Part shown: positions 18,651 through 28,377 of the stretch, in pieces
Position numbering within the stretch: the first letter of the stretch is position 1
How the letters are laid out: the number at the start of each line of letters is the position of its first letter
Assembly (NCBI RefSeq): GCF_024807845.1
Contig: NZ_JANUEQ010000004.1
Coordinates: forward strand, 186,001-250,000
Length of the DNA: 64,000 bases
From: Klebsiella sp. BIGb0407
GTDB taxonomy: Bacteria; Pseudomonadota; Gammaproteobacteria; Enterobacterales; Enterobacteriaceae
Direction of reading: 5' to 3'
The notes under the pieces: generated by a model
Told to the model about the DNA's origin: nothing
The model's input: only the letters and a program-made list of their open reading frames with translations
Database searches by the model: none
Translations under genes and position numbers: made by a program

Positions 18651-21600
18651 ATGAATAAGCTTCTTTACCGTATTATTTTCAATAAAGCCCGTGGCATGCT
18701 GATGGTCGTGGCCGATATTTCCCGTAACGGTCGAACAGGTGGCTGCCATAGTGAACGCAGTGAACCAATATTGCCCCTGCTGGCCCGTGTCGCTCCGCTT
18801 CGATTTGTTCTCTGGCTGGCGGCAGGATGGGTCAGTCTGCCGCTGAATGCCGCTATCGTGGCTGACGGCAGCGCACCGGGTAATCAGCAGGCAACTATCC
18901 TCGCCACAGCAAATGGCCTGCCACAAGTCAATATTCAGACTCCGAATGAACACGGCGTTTCGCGTAACCAGTATAGCCAGTTTAATGTCGACAGCCGCGG
19001 TGCCATCCTCAATAACAGTCAACATAACACCCAGACACAGCTGGCTGGCCAGATAACCGGTAACCCCTGGCTGGCACAGCAGGAAGCCCGCATCATTGTT
19101 AATGAAGTTAACAGCCGTAACCTCAGCCAGCTTAACGGATTTATTGAAGTTGCAGGACGCAGAGCCGATGTGGTGATTGCTAACCCTTATGGGATCCACT
19201 GCAATGGCTGCGGTTTTATCAATGCCGAAAAGGTGGCTCTGGTCGCAGGCCAGGCCCGTATGGAAGGGGGCAAGCTTAAGGGCTTCGACGTTAATGGCGG
19301 GCGTATCAATATTACCGGCCAGGGGCTGAATACCCTTGGTACTGACTACACCCAGCTGATAGCCAGGGCAGTAAAGATCAATGCCCGGTTGCAAGCTGGC
19401 AGCGAGCTAAAAGTGTCTGTCGGACATAACGAAACCGATGCCAGGGGTAATATTACCCGCGTTAAAGCGCAGGATAAATCTGAGCGCCCCGTCTTTGCGC
19501 TTGATGTTGCCGTACTAGGGGGAATGTATGCGAATAAAATTGTTCTGGAAGGTACTGAACAGGGAGTCGGCGTACGCCACGCCGGAGAACTGGGTGCTCT
19601 GGCAGGTGAGTTATCACTTAGCAGCAACGGCAAACTGTTTAATAGCGGTCAGATCTCCGGGCAAGATAGTCTGAAAATAGCGGTCAAAGACGAGATACAT
19701 AATACCGGAGGCCTGACCACAAACGGCAACCTCAAGTTATCCGCGGGCGGGAAGCTACATAATGAAGGCCTTATTCGTGGCGGCAAAGATGTCAGCCTCG
19801 CCGCTGCCGTAATCGATAGCACCAGAAAAAGTACGCTGGCAGCAGGTGGGGATCTTCAGCTTACAGCTAACGGGGAACTCAAAGCGCAAGGACAGAACCT
19901 GGCAAGTGGCAGTCTGTACGCCAGCGGCAGTCATATTTTTCTGGAAAAGAGCCAGACAGATGCCCGAACCGTGGCGCTCAAAGCCAGACAAGGAGAAGTA
20001 CGCACAGCTAACGCTGCTATTCGGGGCCGCGACAAAGTCACCGTAAAAACGCAGAGTAAACTGGATAATAACGGCGGCCAGATATCTGGTGGCATTCTGA
20101 ACCTGCACGCTCCTGAACTTAACAATACTGACGGGTTACTACAGCAGGAAGGAACTCAGGATCTGGTACTGTCAGGCGACCTGATAGGCAATAACCGGGG
20201 TAAATTACTCAGCGGGGGTAATACCTACCTGCAGGCTGCTCGCATCGAAAACCAGGCCGGTACCCTGGCAAGCAATGATCACCATCTGTCGCTCCGGGCT
20301 GACAGCCTGAATAACCAGCATGGCAGTATCCTCGGGGGCACCCTGTCGGTTCATATTGCTGACTCAATTGACAATATGAGTGGACATCTCATGTCACAAG
20401 GCTTTCTGTCGCTGGAAGCGGCTAAACTGAATAATCAGCAGGGAGTGGTAACCACGCTCGGTGACGGGCAATTGACTCTGCGCAATAAGCTGGATAACAC
20501 GGCGGGTCTGCTACAAGCAGGCGAGACATTAGAGCTGGATGCACGACAGATAGCCAACCGCAATACGCGACGGCCGCGCAAAGGGCTGGAAGCCAAAACA
20601 CTCAGCCTCACGGCTGACAAAGTGGATAACACGGAGGGCAACATGCGGGCGACACACCATTTGAACATCACCGCCAATGCTCGACTTGAGAACCCGCAGG
20701 GTTTGCTTTCCTCGGGAGGTCAGCTACAGATCCAGGGGCAGAAGACGGACATCAATAATCATCGGGGCACGCTGATTGCGACGGGTGATACAACTATTCA
20801 GATTTCAGCACTCAAAGGTCATGGAGACTTGCTATCAGAAGGGAAACTTACCGTCCAGCTGCAACAAGACCTTCATCACACAGGGACCATAAAAGCTAAG
20901 GATAAGCTGACGCTCAGCAACAACGGTAAAATAATAAACGCGGGTACTCTTGCCGGGCAGAAAAACCTTAACTTGGACGCCCGCGAGATAATCAATAACG
21001 CAGAAGGCCATATCAGTGCTCGGGAAACCCATATAACAGCGGAAAAATATCTGAACAATACCGGGCTTATTGATGGAGATCTGACATCTCTGAAAGCAGA
21101 CACATTGAACAATACAGGCACCGGACGGATTTTTGGTGGCCATGTGGCCATCACGGCGAAGGAAATGAACAACCTGAAGAGCAAGAGTAACGCCGCCGTC
21201 ATCGCCGCACGCGACCGGCTGGATATCGCTGCCGGGACGGTAAACAATCGCGACCATGCGCTGATTACCAGCCAAGGAGACATCATTTTTGGTGCTGCAC
21301 TGGATAGTACGTTGCAGGCCACTGGTCAGGGCCACATCCTGAACAATCACGGCGCATCCGTTGAAGCGGGGCGTCATATTACTATCGGAATGCAGCAGGT
21401 CAATAATACTAACCGTCACCTGACCACGCAGACCCGTGTGGTGGAAAATGCCCGCTACCACGAAGCCGTGTTGCGTGGTCAGACTACCCGCTACCCCTGG
21501 GCACAGGTGGATACCCGCGACAGTAATAAATACGGTGTCCATGATGCGATAATGCCCGACGGTAGCCGGAATGATGATTTCTATGAGTATAACTACCGCA

Positions 21601-24600
21601 GACGGGTGACAGAAACACAGCTGAAAAGTAGCGAACCGGGCAAGATACTCGCCGCTCAGGACATAATCTTTAATTCCACTTCACTGAGAAATTATGACAG
21701 CCAGATTATCGCCGGTGGCACTCTGGGAGGCGATATCGGAACTCTGGATAACCACGCGACCTTGGGCGAACGTATCACGACCGACAGAGGCAAGCAGGTA
21801 CACTGGTACGCAGAGAAGAAAAAGAAAAAATTGGGTGGTACGGAAACGTCTCAAGGTCATGATCATGCGCGTTATCGGCCAGACCCCATAACGACAACCG
21901 TAGATTTAAAAACACATTACTGGCAAGGCGCGACTCCGATGCAGAGCCATCCTGTCCAGCCGGGAACACGCCAGATGCCGGGTTTCGACCAGTGGCAAGA
22001 GAGTTCCGCTCAGAAAGGTACTGTCACCCTTACACTACCGCCTGAGAGGGTAAACGGTCAGTCCGTCACGCCAGTTATCCGTACCGTCAGTCCGAATATT
22101 CGGTTGCCTGAAAATAGCCTGTACACACTTCACCCCGGCTCTGACAGCCATCCGCTGGTAGAGACTGACCCGCGTTTTGTGGATAAAAAACGGTGGCTGA
22201 CCAGCGACTATATGCAGCAAGTTTTCACTGCTGACCCCGGCCATATCCATAGACGTCTGGGGGATGGTTACTACGAACAGCAGCTGATACGCGACCAGCT
22301 AATCCATCTGACGGGTCAGCGCTATACGGGCAACCACGCCGAAAATGAAGCTCAGTATCGGGCGCTGATGAACAGGGGTATCACCTTTGGAAAACAACAT
22401 AATCTCCAGCCAGGAATCGCCCTCACCTCCTCTCAAATGGCATTGCTGACCAGCGATATTGTCTGGCTGACTGACCAGAATGTGCGCCTTGCCGACGGCA
22501 GCATTCAAAGAGTGCGGGTCCCGCAAGTCTACGTGAAACTCACACAACAGGACCTGACAGCTAATGGTGCTCTGCTGGGCGGAAAACAGATAGCTCTGAG
22601 CGCGCAGGAAAATATCATCAATAGCGGCAGTATCCGCGGCCAGGAAACAACACAGCTAACGGCAAAAAACATCACCAACAGCGGCACGGTTAGCGGTAAC
22701 CGGGTAACGCTTGACTCACGCGATGATATACACAATCGCGGGGGGCAGATTCGTGGTGGATCAGCTTTATCGCTGCTTGCAGGCCAGGATATCAGCAGTC
22801 AGACCACCACGCGCACCGACGGTATCCGTAACTGGATAGACAGACCTGCGGGTATCTACGTCAACCAGGCTGATAGCAGTCTGAAACTTAGCGCACTCAA
22901 CAATATTACCCTTTCCGGAAGCACACTCGACAATCAGGGAGAGCATGGTAGCACCCTGCTCAAAGCAGGAGGCGATCTGCGTCTTAGCACAGTCGGTACC
23001 ACGCAGACTGAAACCGGTGACTGGGATGACGATAACTGGCGTCACCTGATACAACATACCGAGAAAGGAAGCCGTATCACCACCTCCGGTCCGCTGACAC
23101 TCTCTGCCGGACGAGATATTACTGCCAGAGCGGCAGACGTGACCGCAGATAGCGTGCTGGAGGTACAGGCAGAACGGAATATCCGGCTTAGCGCAGGTAA
23201 GAGCATCACCCATCTGAGTGAACACAACAAACAGAGCAGCAGCGGGCTGCTATCGAAGACATCCCTGGAAACGCATGACGAGGTGCATAAACATCAGGCT
23301 CTGGAGACCACCTTCTCAGGTGATACTGTCCGCATGCAGTCAGGCTATGACCTGGTGGTCTCTGGCAGTAATATCGCTGGTACCCAGGATGTCAGCCTGA
23401 ATGCAGGCCATGACCTGACTGTCAGGCCCGAGGCAGAATTACATCAAGAATTTCACTACCGGGAAGAGAAAAACGCCGGGCTGATGGGCAGTGGAGGAAT
23501 CGGCTTTGCTGTCGGGAGCGCATCACAGCAAATGAGTACCGACCAGATTGATAATCTCAACCACGGCAGTGTAGTGGGCAGCAGCAAAGGTAATACTCTA
23601 TTTAAAGCCACTAATCGGGCAACGGTACACGGAAGTGACAATATAGCCGGGAAAAATTTGGTTATCTCAGGCTGTGAGGTACAGATAACCACCGCCGAAA
23701 ATAGCCGCACTACTCTGACCAAAATCGAACAGAAACAGAGCGGCCTGACGGTGGCTCTTTCTGGTAGCGCTGGCAGCGCACTGAATGCCGGTGTGAGCAG
23801 TTTGCAAGAGGCCAGTAAAGAAAGTGACAGCCGACTCAGTGCTCTGCAAAACACCAAAGCGGCCCTGTCGGGTATCCAGGCAGTCCAGGCCTATGGACTG
23901 GACCAGGCTCAAAGTGAGGCGGCCAATAATGGCGCTGCACAAGGTGCGACGAATACCGTCGGTATCAGTGCCTCTTATGGCAGCCAGTCATCAAAAAGTG
24001 AAACACGTACCGAAAGTCGCCAGGCCCAAGGCAGCATGCTGCTCGCCGGGGAGAATCTGGCGATAATCGCTACGGGAAACAATACCGCGCCCCATTCTGG
24101 CGATATTACCGTCACAGGCAGCAGGCTAAAAGCGGGCCAGGATTTATCGCTGGATGCCACAAAAGATATCACCCTGCGCTCCGCACAGAATAGTGAGCGC
24201 ACCACCAGTAAGAACAGCAGTAAAGGAGGAAGTTTGGGGGTGGGGATCGGGGTTGGTTCGAGTGGTTACGGTATCAGCGTCTCGGCCAGTATCAATGCCG
24301 GCAAAGGTGATGAAAAAGGAAAGGGTATCACCTATACCGAAACACTTCTGGAGGCAGACAAACGCCTGAATCTGACCAGTGGGCGGGATTCCACTCTAAA
24401 AGGAGCCAGGGCCCGCGGAGACACGCTCAGCGCCAGCGTGGGGCGTAACCTGACAATCCAGAGTGAACAGGAGAGCGACCACTACACGGCCACGAACCAA
24501 AGTATCAGCGCGGGCGGCAGCTTCAATTTTGGCTCCATGAACGCTTCAGGTTATCTCAGCGCCACTCAGGACAAACTCCGTAGTAACTATACCAGCGTCA

Positions 24601-26429
24601 GGGAGCAAAGCGGGTTATTTGCGGGCAAGGAAGGCTATGATATTCGCGTCAAAGACCATACCCAGCTTGATGGCGCGGTTATCGCCAGTCGCGCAGATAA
24701 AGACCGCAACCGCCTTGACACTGCCACCCTGGGCTGGAGAGATATCCATAACCGGGCTGATTTCAGCAGCGAGCATACCGGAGTCTCTGTCAGCAGCGGG
24801 GCTCCGTCAGGCCTGCAACTGTTGACCAATATGGCCAGCAATGTGCTCTCAGGAGGTAATCACCATGACCAGACGCAAGGAACCACCCGGGCCGCGGTCA
24901 GTGAAGGCTCTGTCACCATCCGCGATGCCGCCAGACAGCAGCTGGATATAACGCAGTTGAACCGAAATACCGCTCAGGCTAATGACGGCAGTATTCGTCC
25001 GATATTTAATAAAGAGAAGGAGCAAAAACGGCTCCGGCAGGCACAGCTGATAACCGATATCGGGCAGCAGGTATTAGATATCTATCAGACTCATGAGTCG
25101 ATAAAAGCAACACAAGCCGCAACGCGGAGCATGTCGCAGAGTGATAAACGCCAGGCCTTGCAGCGCGAGGCACAAACAAAGCTCGATAAAGCACACCAGA
25201 AAAATCCCCTCGCAGACAACGGCCCACAAGCCGTAAACGAGCTGGCCTGGCAACTGGCCTATGATACCGCCCTCACCCGGCAAGGTGCCGCGATGGGCGG
25301 CAATGTCAGAACAGGAGTTCATGCCGTGGTTGCAGCCCTGCAAGGGCTGGCAGGCGGTAATATCCAGGCCGCCCTCGCCCAGGGTGCCGCTCCTTATCTG
25401 GCTGCAGAAGTAAAAGAAATGACCACCTCAGGGAAACCGCACAGTGAACTCAGCCAGCAGGAGAAACTGAACAACCTGGTCGCCCACGCCCTGCTCGGCG
25501 GCGTGATTGCCGAACTCAGCTACGGCAATGCCCTGGCAGGCGCCACCGGAGCCGTCACCGGGGAACTGGCTGTCCCGGCCATCGCGCTGACTCTCTATGG
25601 AAGCGCAGACAGCGACACACTCACCTCACAACAGAAACAACACCTGAGCTCACTCGCCACCCTCGCATCAGGCATCGCAGCAGGCCTGAGCAGCGACAGC
25701 ACCGTCGGGGCCGTGGCTGGGGCGCAGGCGGCGAAGAATGCGGTTGAGAATAACTGGCTGGCAGTGCCAGTTCCCGCTCCTGTACCGGGAGCTCCAGTTG
25801 GCTCTGGCAATAAGGTGAAGCAGGATGCGGATAAGAATATCGCCTCAGGGCTTCAGGGATTGATTGACAATGCTGTTGACTGGCTGGATAAAATAACGGA
25901 GTGTTCGTTTGGCCGGGTCTGTTCGTCAGGTGACGATGAGAAACAGAGCCAGCCAAATATTGGTAAGGGTCTTACTGATATTGAGAAAGCTGAGCTTGGC
26001 GGCGCTGGCTCTGGAACACCGGGTGGCTGGGGGCCTCAAGATGAAGAAAATGCGCGGAATCAGCTATCCAGTAGTAGAACAAATGAGTTATCTCAACTAT
26101 TTGAATACGACAATCCGAGATCGGGAATCCAAATTGGTGGCAGGACTCTTATAGAAATGCCGAACAAGGGAAACTCTAAAGTTTTTAGTGGTGCTTCAGA
26201 TACTGAGGTTAAGCAGTATTTTATGGATTTAACTGGAAGTAAAAATATGCCTGAAGCGAGAGTTATTCCAGGAAAAGGTAACACATATACGATACGAACA
26301 TCACAAGGTACCTTTAACTTGAGGGACTTTTCTTCTTCGGCAAGTGAAACAGGTGATGCTTGGACAATAGATATACCCCGAGGGGTAGGGAAGTCTAATG
26401 CCTCTGTAGAAATTAAGTTTTTGAAATGA
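18651..26429 (+). CDS. CdiA-like TpsA hemagglutinin/contact-dependent toxin
   Basis: This 2592-residue secreted protein opens with the extended signal peptide (MNKLLYRIIFNKARGMLMVV) found in TpsA proteins. A TPS haemagglutination domain follows (about 65-330, with NPYGIHCNGCGFINA). Long stretches of degenerate filamentous-haemagglutinin repeats occupy most of the protein. Near the end the pretoxin motif VENN lies at residues 2365-2368. The remaining 224 residues are the variable C-terminus: a Pro-rich linker, a Gly-rich hinge (about 2445-2460) and an AT-rich terminal domain of about 110 residues ending VEIKFLK. I do not recognise its toxic activity with confidence. CdiA proteins deliver this part into neighbouring cells. 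A small gene in the immunity position follows at once. The body is GC-richer than the C-terminal 400 bp, typical of cassette exchange. Confidence 0.88.
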   Translation: MNKLLYRIIFNKARGMLMVVADISRNGRTGGCHSERSEPILPLLARVAPLRFVLWLAAGWVSLPLNAAIVADGSAPGNQQATILATANGLPQVNIQTPNEHGVSRNQYSQFNVDSRGAILNNSQHNTQTQLAGQITGNPWLAQQEARIIVNEVNSRNLSQLNGFIEVAGRRADVVIANPYGIHCNGCGFINAEKVALVAGQARMEGGKLKGFDVNGGRINITGQGLNTLGTDYTQLIARAVKINARLQAGSELKVSVGHNETDARGNITRVKAQDKSERPVFALDVAVLGGMYANKIVLEGTEQGVGVRHAGELGALAGELSLSSNGKLFNSGQISGQDSLKIAVKDEIHNTGGLTTNGNLKLSAGGKLHNEGLIRGGKDVSLAAAVIDSTRKSTLAAGGDLQLTANGELKAQGQNLASGSLYASGSHIFLEKSQTDARTVALKARQGEVRTANAAIRGRDKVTVKTQSKLDNNGGQISGGILNLHAPELNNTDGLLQQEGTQDLVLSGDLIGNNRGKLLSGGNTYLQAARIENQAGTLASNDHHLSLRADSLNNQHGSILGGTLSVHIADSIDNMSGHLMSQGFLSLEAAKLNNQQGVVTTLGDGQLTLRNKLDNTAGLLQAGETLELDARQIANRNTRRPRKGLEAKTLSLTADKVDNTEGNMRATHHLNITANARLENPQGLLSSGGQLQIQGQKTDINNHRGTLIATGDTTIQISALKGHGDLLSEGKLTVQLQQDLHHTGTIKAKDKLTLSNNGKIINAGTLAGQKNLNLDAREIINNAEGHISARETHITAEKYLNNTGLIDGDLTSLKADTLNNTGTGRIFGGHVAITAKEMNNLKSKSNAAVIAARDRLDIAAGTVNNRDHALITSQGDIIFGAALDSTLQATGQGHILNNHGASVEAGRHITIGMQQVNNTNRHLTTQTRVVENARYHEAVLRGQTTRYPWAQVDTRDSNKYGVHDAIMPDGSRNDDFYEYNYRRRVTETQLKSSEPGKILAAQDIIFNSTSLRNYDSQIIAGGTLGGDIGTLDNHATLGERITTDRGKQVHWYAEKKKKKLGGTETSQGHDHARYRPDPITTTVDLKTHYWQGATPMQSHPVQPGTRQMPGFDQWQESSAQKGTVTLTLPPERVNGQSVTPVIRTVSPNIRLPENSLYTLHPGSDSHPLVETDPRFVDKKRWLTSDYMQQVFTADPGHIHRRLGDGYYEQQLIRDQLIHLTGQRYTGNHAENEAQYRALMNRGITFGKQHNLQPGIALTSSQMALLTSDIVWLTDQNVRLADGSIQRVRVPQVYVKLTQQDLTANGALLGGKQIALSAQENIINSGSIRGQETTQLTAKNITNSGTVSGNRVTLDSRDDIHNRGGQIRGGSALSLLAGQDISSQTTTRTDGIRNWIDRPAGIYVNQADSSLKLSALNNITLSGSTLDNQGEHGSTLLKAGGDLRLSTVGTTQTETGDWDDDNWRHLIQHTEKGSRITTSGPLTLSAGRDITARAADVTADSVLEVQAERNIRLSAGKSITHLSEHNKQSSSGLLSKTSLETHDEVHKHQALETTFSGDTVRMQSGYDLVVSGSNIAGTQDVSLNAGHDLTVRPEAELHQEFHYREEKNAGLMGSGGIGFAVGSASQQMSTDQIDNLNHGSVVGSSKGNTLFKATNRATVHGSDNIAGKNLVISGCEVQITTAENSRTTLTKIEQKQSGLTVALSGSAGSALNAGVSSLQEASKESDSRLSALQNTKAALSGIQAVQAYGLDQAQSEAANNGAAQGATNTVGISASYGSQSSKSETRTESRQAQGSMLLAGENLAIIATGNNTAPHSGDITVTGSRLKAGQDLSLDATKDITLRSAQNSERTTSKNSSKGGSLGVGIGVGSSGYGISVSASINAGKGDEKGKGITYTETLLEADKRLNLTSGRDSTLKGARARGDTLSASVGRNLTIQSEQESDHYTATNQSISAGGSFNFGSMNASGYLSATQDKLRSNYTSVREQSGLFAGKEGYDIRVKDHTQLDGAVIASRADKDRNRLDTATLGWRDIHNRADFSSEHTGVSVSSGAPSGLQLLTNMASNVLSGGNHHDQTQGTTRAAVSEGSVTIRDAARQQLDITQLNRNTAQANDGSIRPIFNKEKEQKRLRQAQLITDIGQQVLDIYQTHESIKATQAATRSMSQSDKRQALQREAQTKLDKAHQKNPLADNGPQAVNELAWQLAYDTALTRQGAAMGGNVRTGVHAVVAALQGLAGGNIQAALAQGAAPYLAAEVKEMTTSGKPHSELSQQEKLNNLVAHALLGGVIAELSYGNALAGATGAVTGELAVPAIALTLYGSADSDTLTSQQKQHLSSLATLASGIAAGLSSDSTVGAVAGAQAAKNAVENNWLAVPVPAPVPGAPVGSGNKVKQDADKNIASGLQGLIDNAVDWLDKITECSFGRVCSSGDDEKQSQPNIGKGLTDIEKAELGGAGSGTPGGWGPQDEENARNQLSSSRTNELSQLFEYDNPRSGIQIGGRTLIEMPNKGNSKVFSGASDTEVKQYFMDLTGSKNMPEARVIPGKGNTYTIRTSQGTFNLRDFSSSASETGDAWTIDIPRGVGKSNASVEIKFLK

Positions 26430-26437
26430 GAGTTATT

Positions 26438-26800
26438 ATGAATAACATACCTAATTTTAAGGAAATAGTTTCAGAATCCGATGGATTATGGGTATCTGCT
26501 TTATTTGGGGCAATAATTGGTTGGAATCCAAACCAAGAATTTACTGTATATAAACATATGTTTTTTGATGTAGTAAAAGAGTTATTGGATAATCAGATCA
26601 TTCGTTTTTGTAGTCCAGAAGATCCACTAGGTAAAAATAAACCATATTGGAACGCTGATAGCGATACAATCATTAATTACTTGAAAGAAAAATGGCCTCA
26701 GGGAGTATCAGATGAAAATGATGAAGAGTTAAATAATTATTTTTATTTTATTCCTGCCATATTATGGTCTGATGGTGCTGGTCATTATATCGGTTCATGA
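26438..26800 (+). CDS. Putative CdiI-type immunity protein
   Basis: The product has 120 residues from the ATG at 26438, which has GAGAG about 7 nt upstream. An earlier in-frame ATG at 26426 overlaps the tpsA stop but lacks a ribosome site. The protein is acidic, aromatic-rich and without signal peptide or membrane segment, as expected for a cytosolic immunity protein (for example NNIPNFKEIVSESDGLWVSA and LNNYFYFIPAILWSDGAGHY). It lies 8 nt behind the toxin gene, is much more AT-rich than the tpsA body, and shares that composition with the toxin tail. Function is inferred from position only; I do not recognise the family. Confidence 0.7.
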   Translation: MNNIPNFKEIVSESDGLWVSALFGAIIGWNPNQEFTVYKHMFFDVVKELLDNQIIRFCSPEDPLGKNKPYWNADSDTIINYLKEKWPQGVSDENDEELNNYFYFIPAILWSDGAGHYIGS

Positions 26801-26807
26801 CAATAGT

Positions 26808-26828
26808 ATCCCGGCCTTACACCGGGAT
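26808..26828 (+). terminator. Likely terminator of the tps operon
   Basis: A 7-bp GC-rich stem (ATCCCGG / CCGGGAT) with a 7-nt loop starts 7 nt after the immunity-gene stop and is followed by TATTCTTAT. Confidence 0.55.
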
Positions 26829-26866
26829 TATTCTTATCAGTCAGTTACTTCTCACCTGCTAACCAG

Positions 26867-27131
26867 ATGAGCAGTTTTCCCCTCTCCGGGATTAATTATT
26901 CATTATAAATCAGAGTACGAAGTTACTTTTCCAGGACCAGCAACGGGAAAATATAGTCATTGCGAGGCGGGCTTATGGATTAAAGGCTCACATACTCAAC
27001 GCTGGATTAAACTTTGTACAAACAAATCAGATTTATATAAACAAAGGAAGCAAGGTATGAATGCGGTATGGGTCACTGCTCATACCAATAGCGTGGATAC
27101 TCATATTATTGAATACCAGTTTATTTATAAA
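26867..27131 (+). pseudogene. Frameshifted or decayed coding fragment behind the toxin-immunity pair
   Basis: From the TGA at 26868 one plus-strand frame is open to the TAA at 27131. It gives about 86 codons of protein-like sequence (SEYEVTFPGPATGKYSHCEA, then GLWIKGSHTQRWIKLCTNKS, then GMNAVWVTAHTNSVDTHIIE) but has no usable start codon. An ATG at 26867 in the next frame gives MSSFPLSGINYSL before stopping, so a single frameshift in the 26880-26910 region would join them. The two Cys and the compact size suggest a small secreted or cassette protein. Position behind a CdiI-type gene fits an orphan toxin/immunity remnant. I do not recognise the family. Confidence 0.45.
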
Positions 27132-27358
27132 GAAAAATCGAGCACCCTCTTCAGCCAGTTTTGTCGTTAACCCTCCCAGCCAGGCAATCACCCTGTCGGT
27201 TAAGCAAACATCTGGGATTAATACACCAGGAACAAGCAACAAATCAGGATATGCTTCACTGGTCAGAGGATAACAATGCTATGATCGTTCAAGCTTAACC
27301 CTGTTGATGACTGGCGGGAAAATATCGCCCGCGCACTTTATCGTAGACTCGGAAAATT
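27132..27358. other. Non-coding remainder upstream of the rafR-like gene
   Basis: No convincing gene. Short overlapping frames occur on both strands (plus 27061-27273, minus 27033-27242), neither with a recognisable product or good ribosome site. The promoter of the LacI-type gene presumably lies in the last 80 bp. Confidence 0.4.
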
Positions 27359-28354
27359 ATGTCACTGAAAGCGATTGCTAAAGAACTTGGGATCTCGGTT
27401 ACCACGGTCAGCCGTGCGCTGAACGGCTATGATGATGTTTCATTGGAGACTCGAACACGCGTTGAGGAAGAAGCCCAGCGTCGTGGATACCGTCCCAATA
27501 CTCTGGCCCGTCGTCTTAAAATGGGCAAAATAGATGCCGTTGGATTAGTTTTTCCTGCAAGTTCTTCTTCGCTCGTCAGCCGCGTTTTTTTTGATATGGT
27601 GGCTGAAATCAGTCACGAGCTAGCACGCTATGACATTGATTTGTTATTAATTTCTGACGACGAGCATGCTGGCAGAAACAGTTATATGCGCCTGGTACAG
27701 AGCCGCCGGGTCGATGCCCTGATTGTTGCCCATACTCTGGATGACGACCCGCGTCTGGTACAGTTACTCTCTTCTGGCTTCCCCTTTCTTGCCCTGGGTC
27801 GCAGCCGCCTGCCGCAACCTTACGCCTGGTTTGATTTCGATAATCAGGCCGGAGCATTGACGGCAACACGCTATTTGATTAACCAGGGTCACCACAAGAT
27901 TGCGCTACTGGGGGAAAATAATAATCAGGCCTTTATCATTCAGCGTCGAAATGGTTATCTGCAAGCGCTAAACGAGGCCGGATTAGACAACCACTGGCTG
28001 CGAAATATACCGGCAACTCGCCGCGCCGGATACCAGGCGACTCTGGAACTTCTACAATTGCCAGACCCGCCAACCGCCATTCTTACCGACTGTAATATGC
28101 ACGGAGACGGTGCCGCGATGGCATTATCACTGCAAGGACGTCTGACGGGTGATAATCGTGTCTCTCTGGTGGTTTACGACGGTTTACCCCAGGACAGCAT
28201 CATTGACACTCAAGTTGGCGCCGTTATTCAATCGACCCGTCAGGGGGTTGGCCGCCAGATAGCCAGTATGGTTCGGCAATTAATTGCTGGCGACGATCCT
28301 GCTTCTCTTCAGGTGCTCTGGCAACCTGAATTTATCCCCGGTGAAACTGCCTGA
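27359..28354 (+). CDS. rafR: LacI-family repressor of the alpha-galactoside operon (RafR-like)
   Basis: The 331-residue regulator has the N-terminal LacI helix-turn-helix (LKAIAKELGISVTTVSRALNGYDDVS) and hinge (RPNTLARRLKMGK). A periplasmic-binding-protein-like effector domain follows (about 60-325). It precedes the alpha-galactosidase gene in the same direction, and the gap between them holds two palindromes of the LacI-operator type (GAAACGTTTC core). By arrangement it is the counterpart of RafR of the E. coli plasmid raf operon, which responds to melibiose or raffinose. The inducer is inferred from the neighbours. Confidence 0.85.
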   Translation: MSLKAIAKELGISVTTVSRALNGYDDVSLETRTRVEEEAQRRGYRPNTLARRLKMGKIDAVGLVFPASSSSLVSRVFFDMVAEISHELARYDIDLLLISDDEHAGRNSYMRLVQSRRVDALIVAHTLDDDPRLVQLLSSGFPFLALGRSRLPQPYAWFDFDNQAGALTATRYLINQGHHKIALLGENNNQAFIIQRRNGYLQALNEAGLDNHWLRNIPATRRAGYQATLELLQLPDPPTAILTDCNMHGDGAAMALSLQGRLTGDNRVSLVVYDGLPQDSIIDTQVGAVIQSTRQGVGRQIASMVRQLIAGDDPASLQVLWQPEFIPGETA

Positions 28355-28377
28355 TTAACGCCTTTTAAAGCTAATTA

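Noticed and set aside
18627-19394. Long minus-strand frame (255 codons) opposite the start of tpsA
   Set aside because: It lies wholly antisense to a well-supported gene, has no recognisable domain, and reflects codon bias of the sense strand.
20835-21542. Minus-strand frames of up to 235 codons inside tpsA
   Set aside because: Same reason: repeat-rich sense sequence opens the antisense frames; no ribosome site or family features.
26867-27131. Reading the decayed frame as an AB5-toxin B subunit (SubB/PltB-like)
   Set aside because: Only size and two cysteines agree; the conserved residues of that family could not be aligned by eye, and no A-subunit gene is nearby.
27033-27242. 69-codon minus-strand frame
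   Set aside because: Overlaps other weak frames, no ribosome site, no family resemblance.
27061-27273. 70-codon plus-strand frame with a hydrophobic N-terminus
   Set aside because: It overlaps the better-supported decayed frame in another phase, lacks a ribosome site and shows no known motif.
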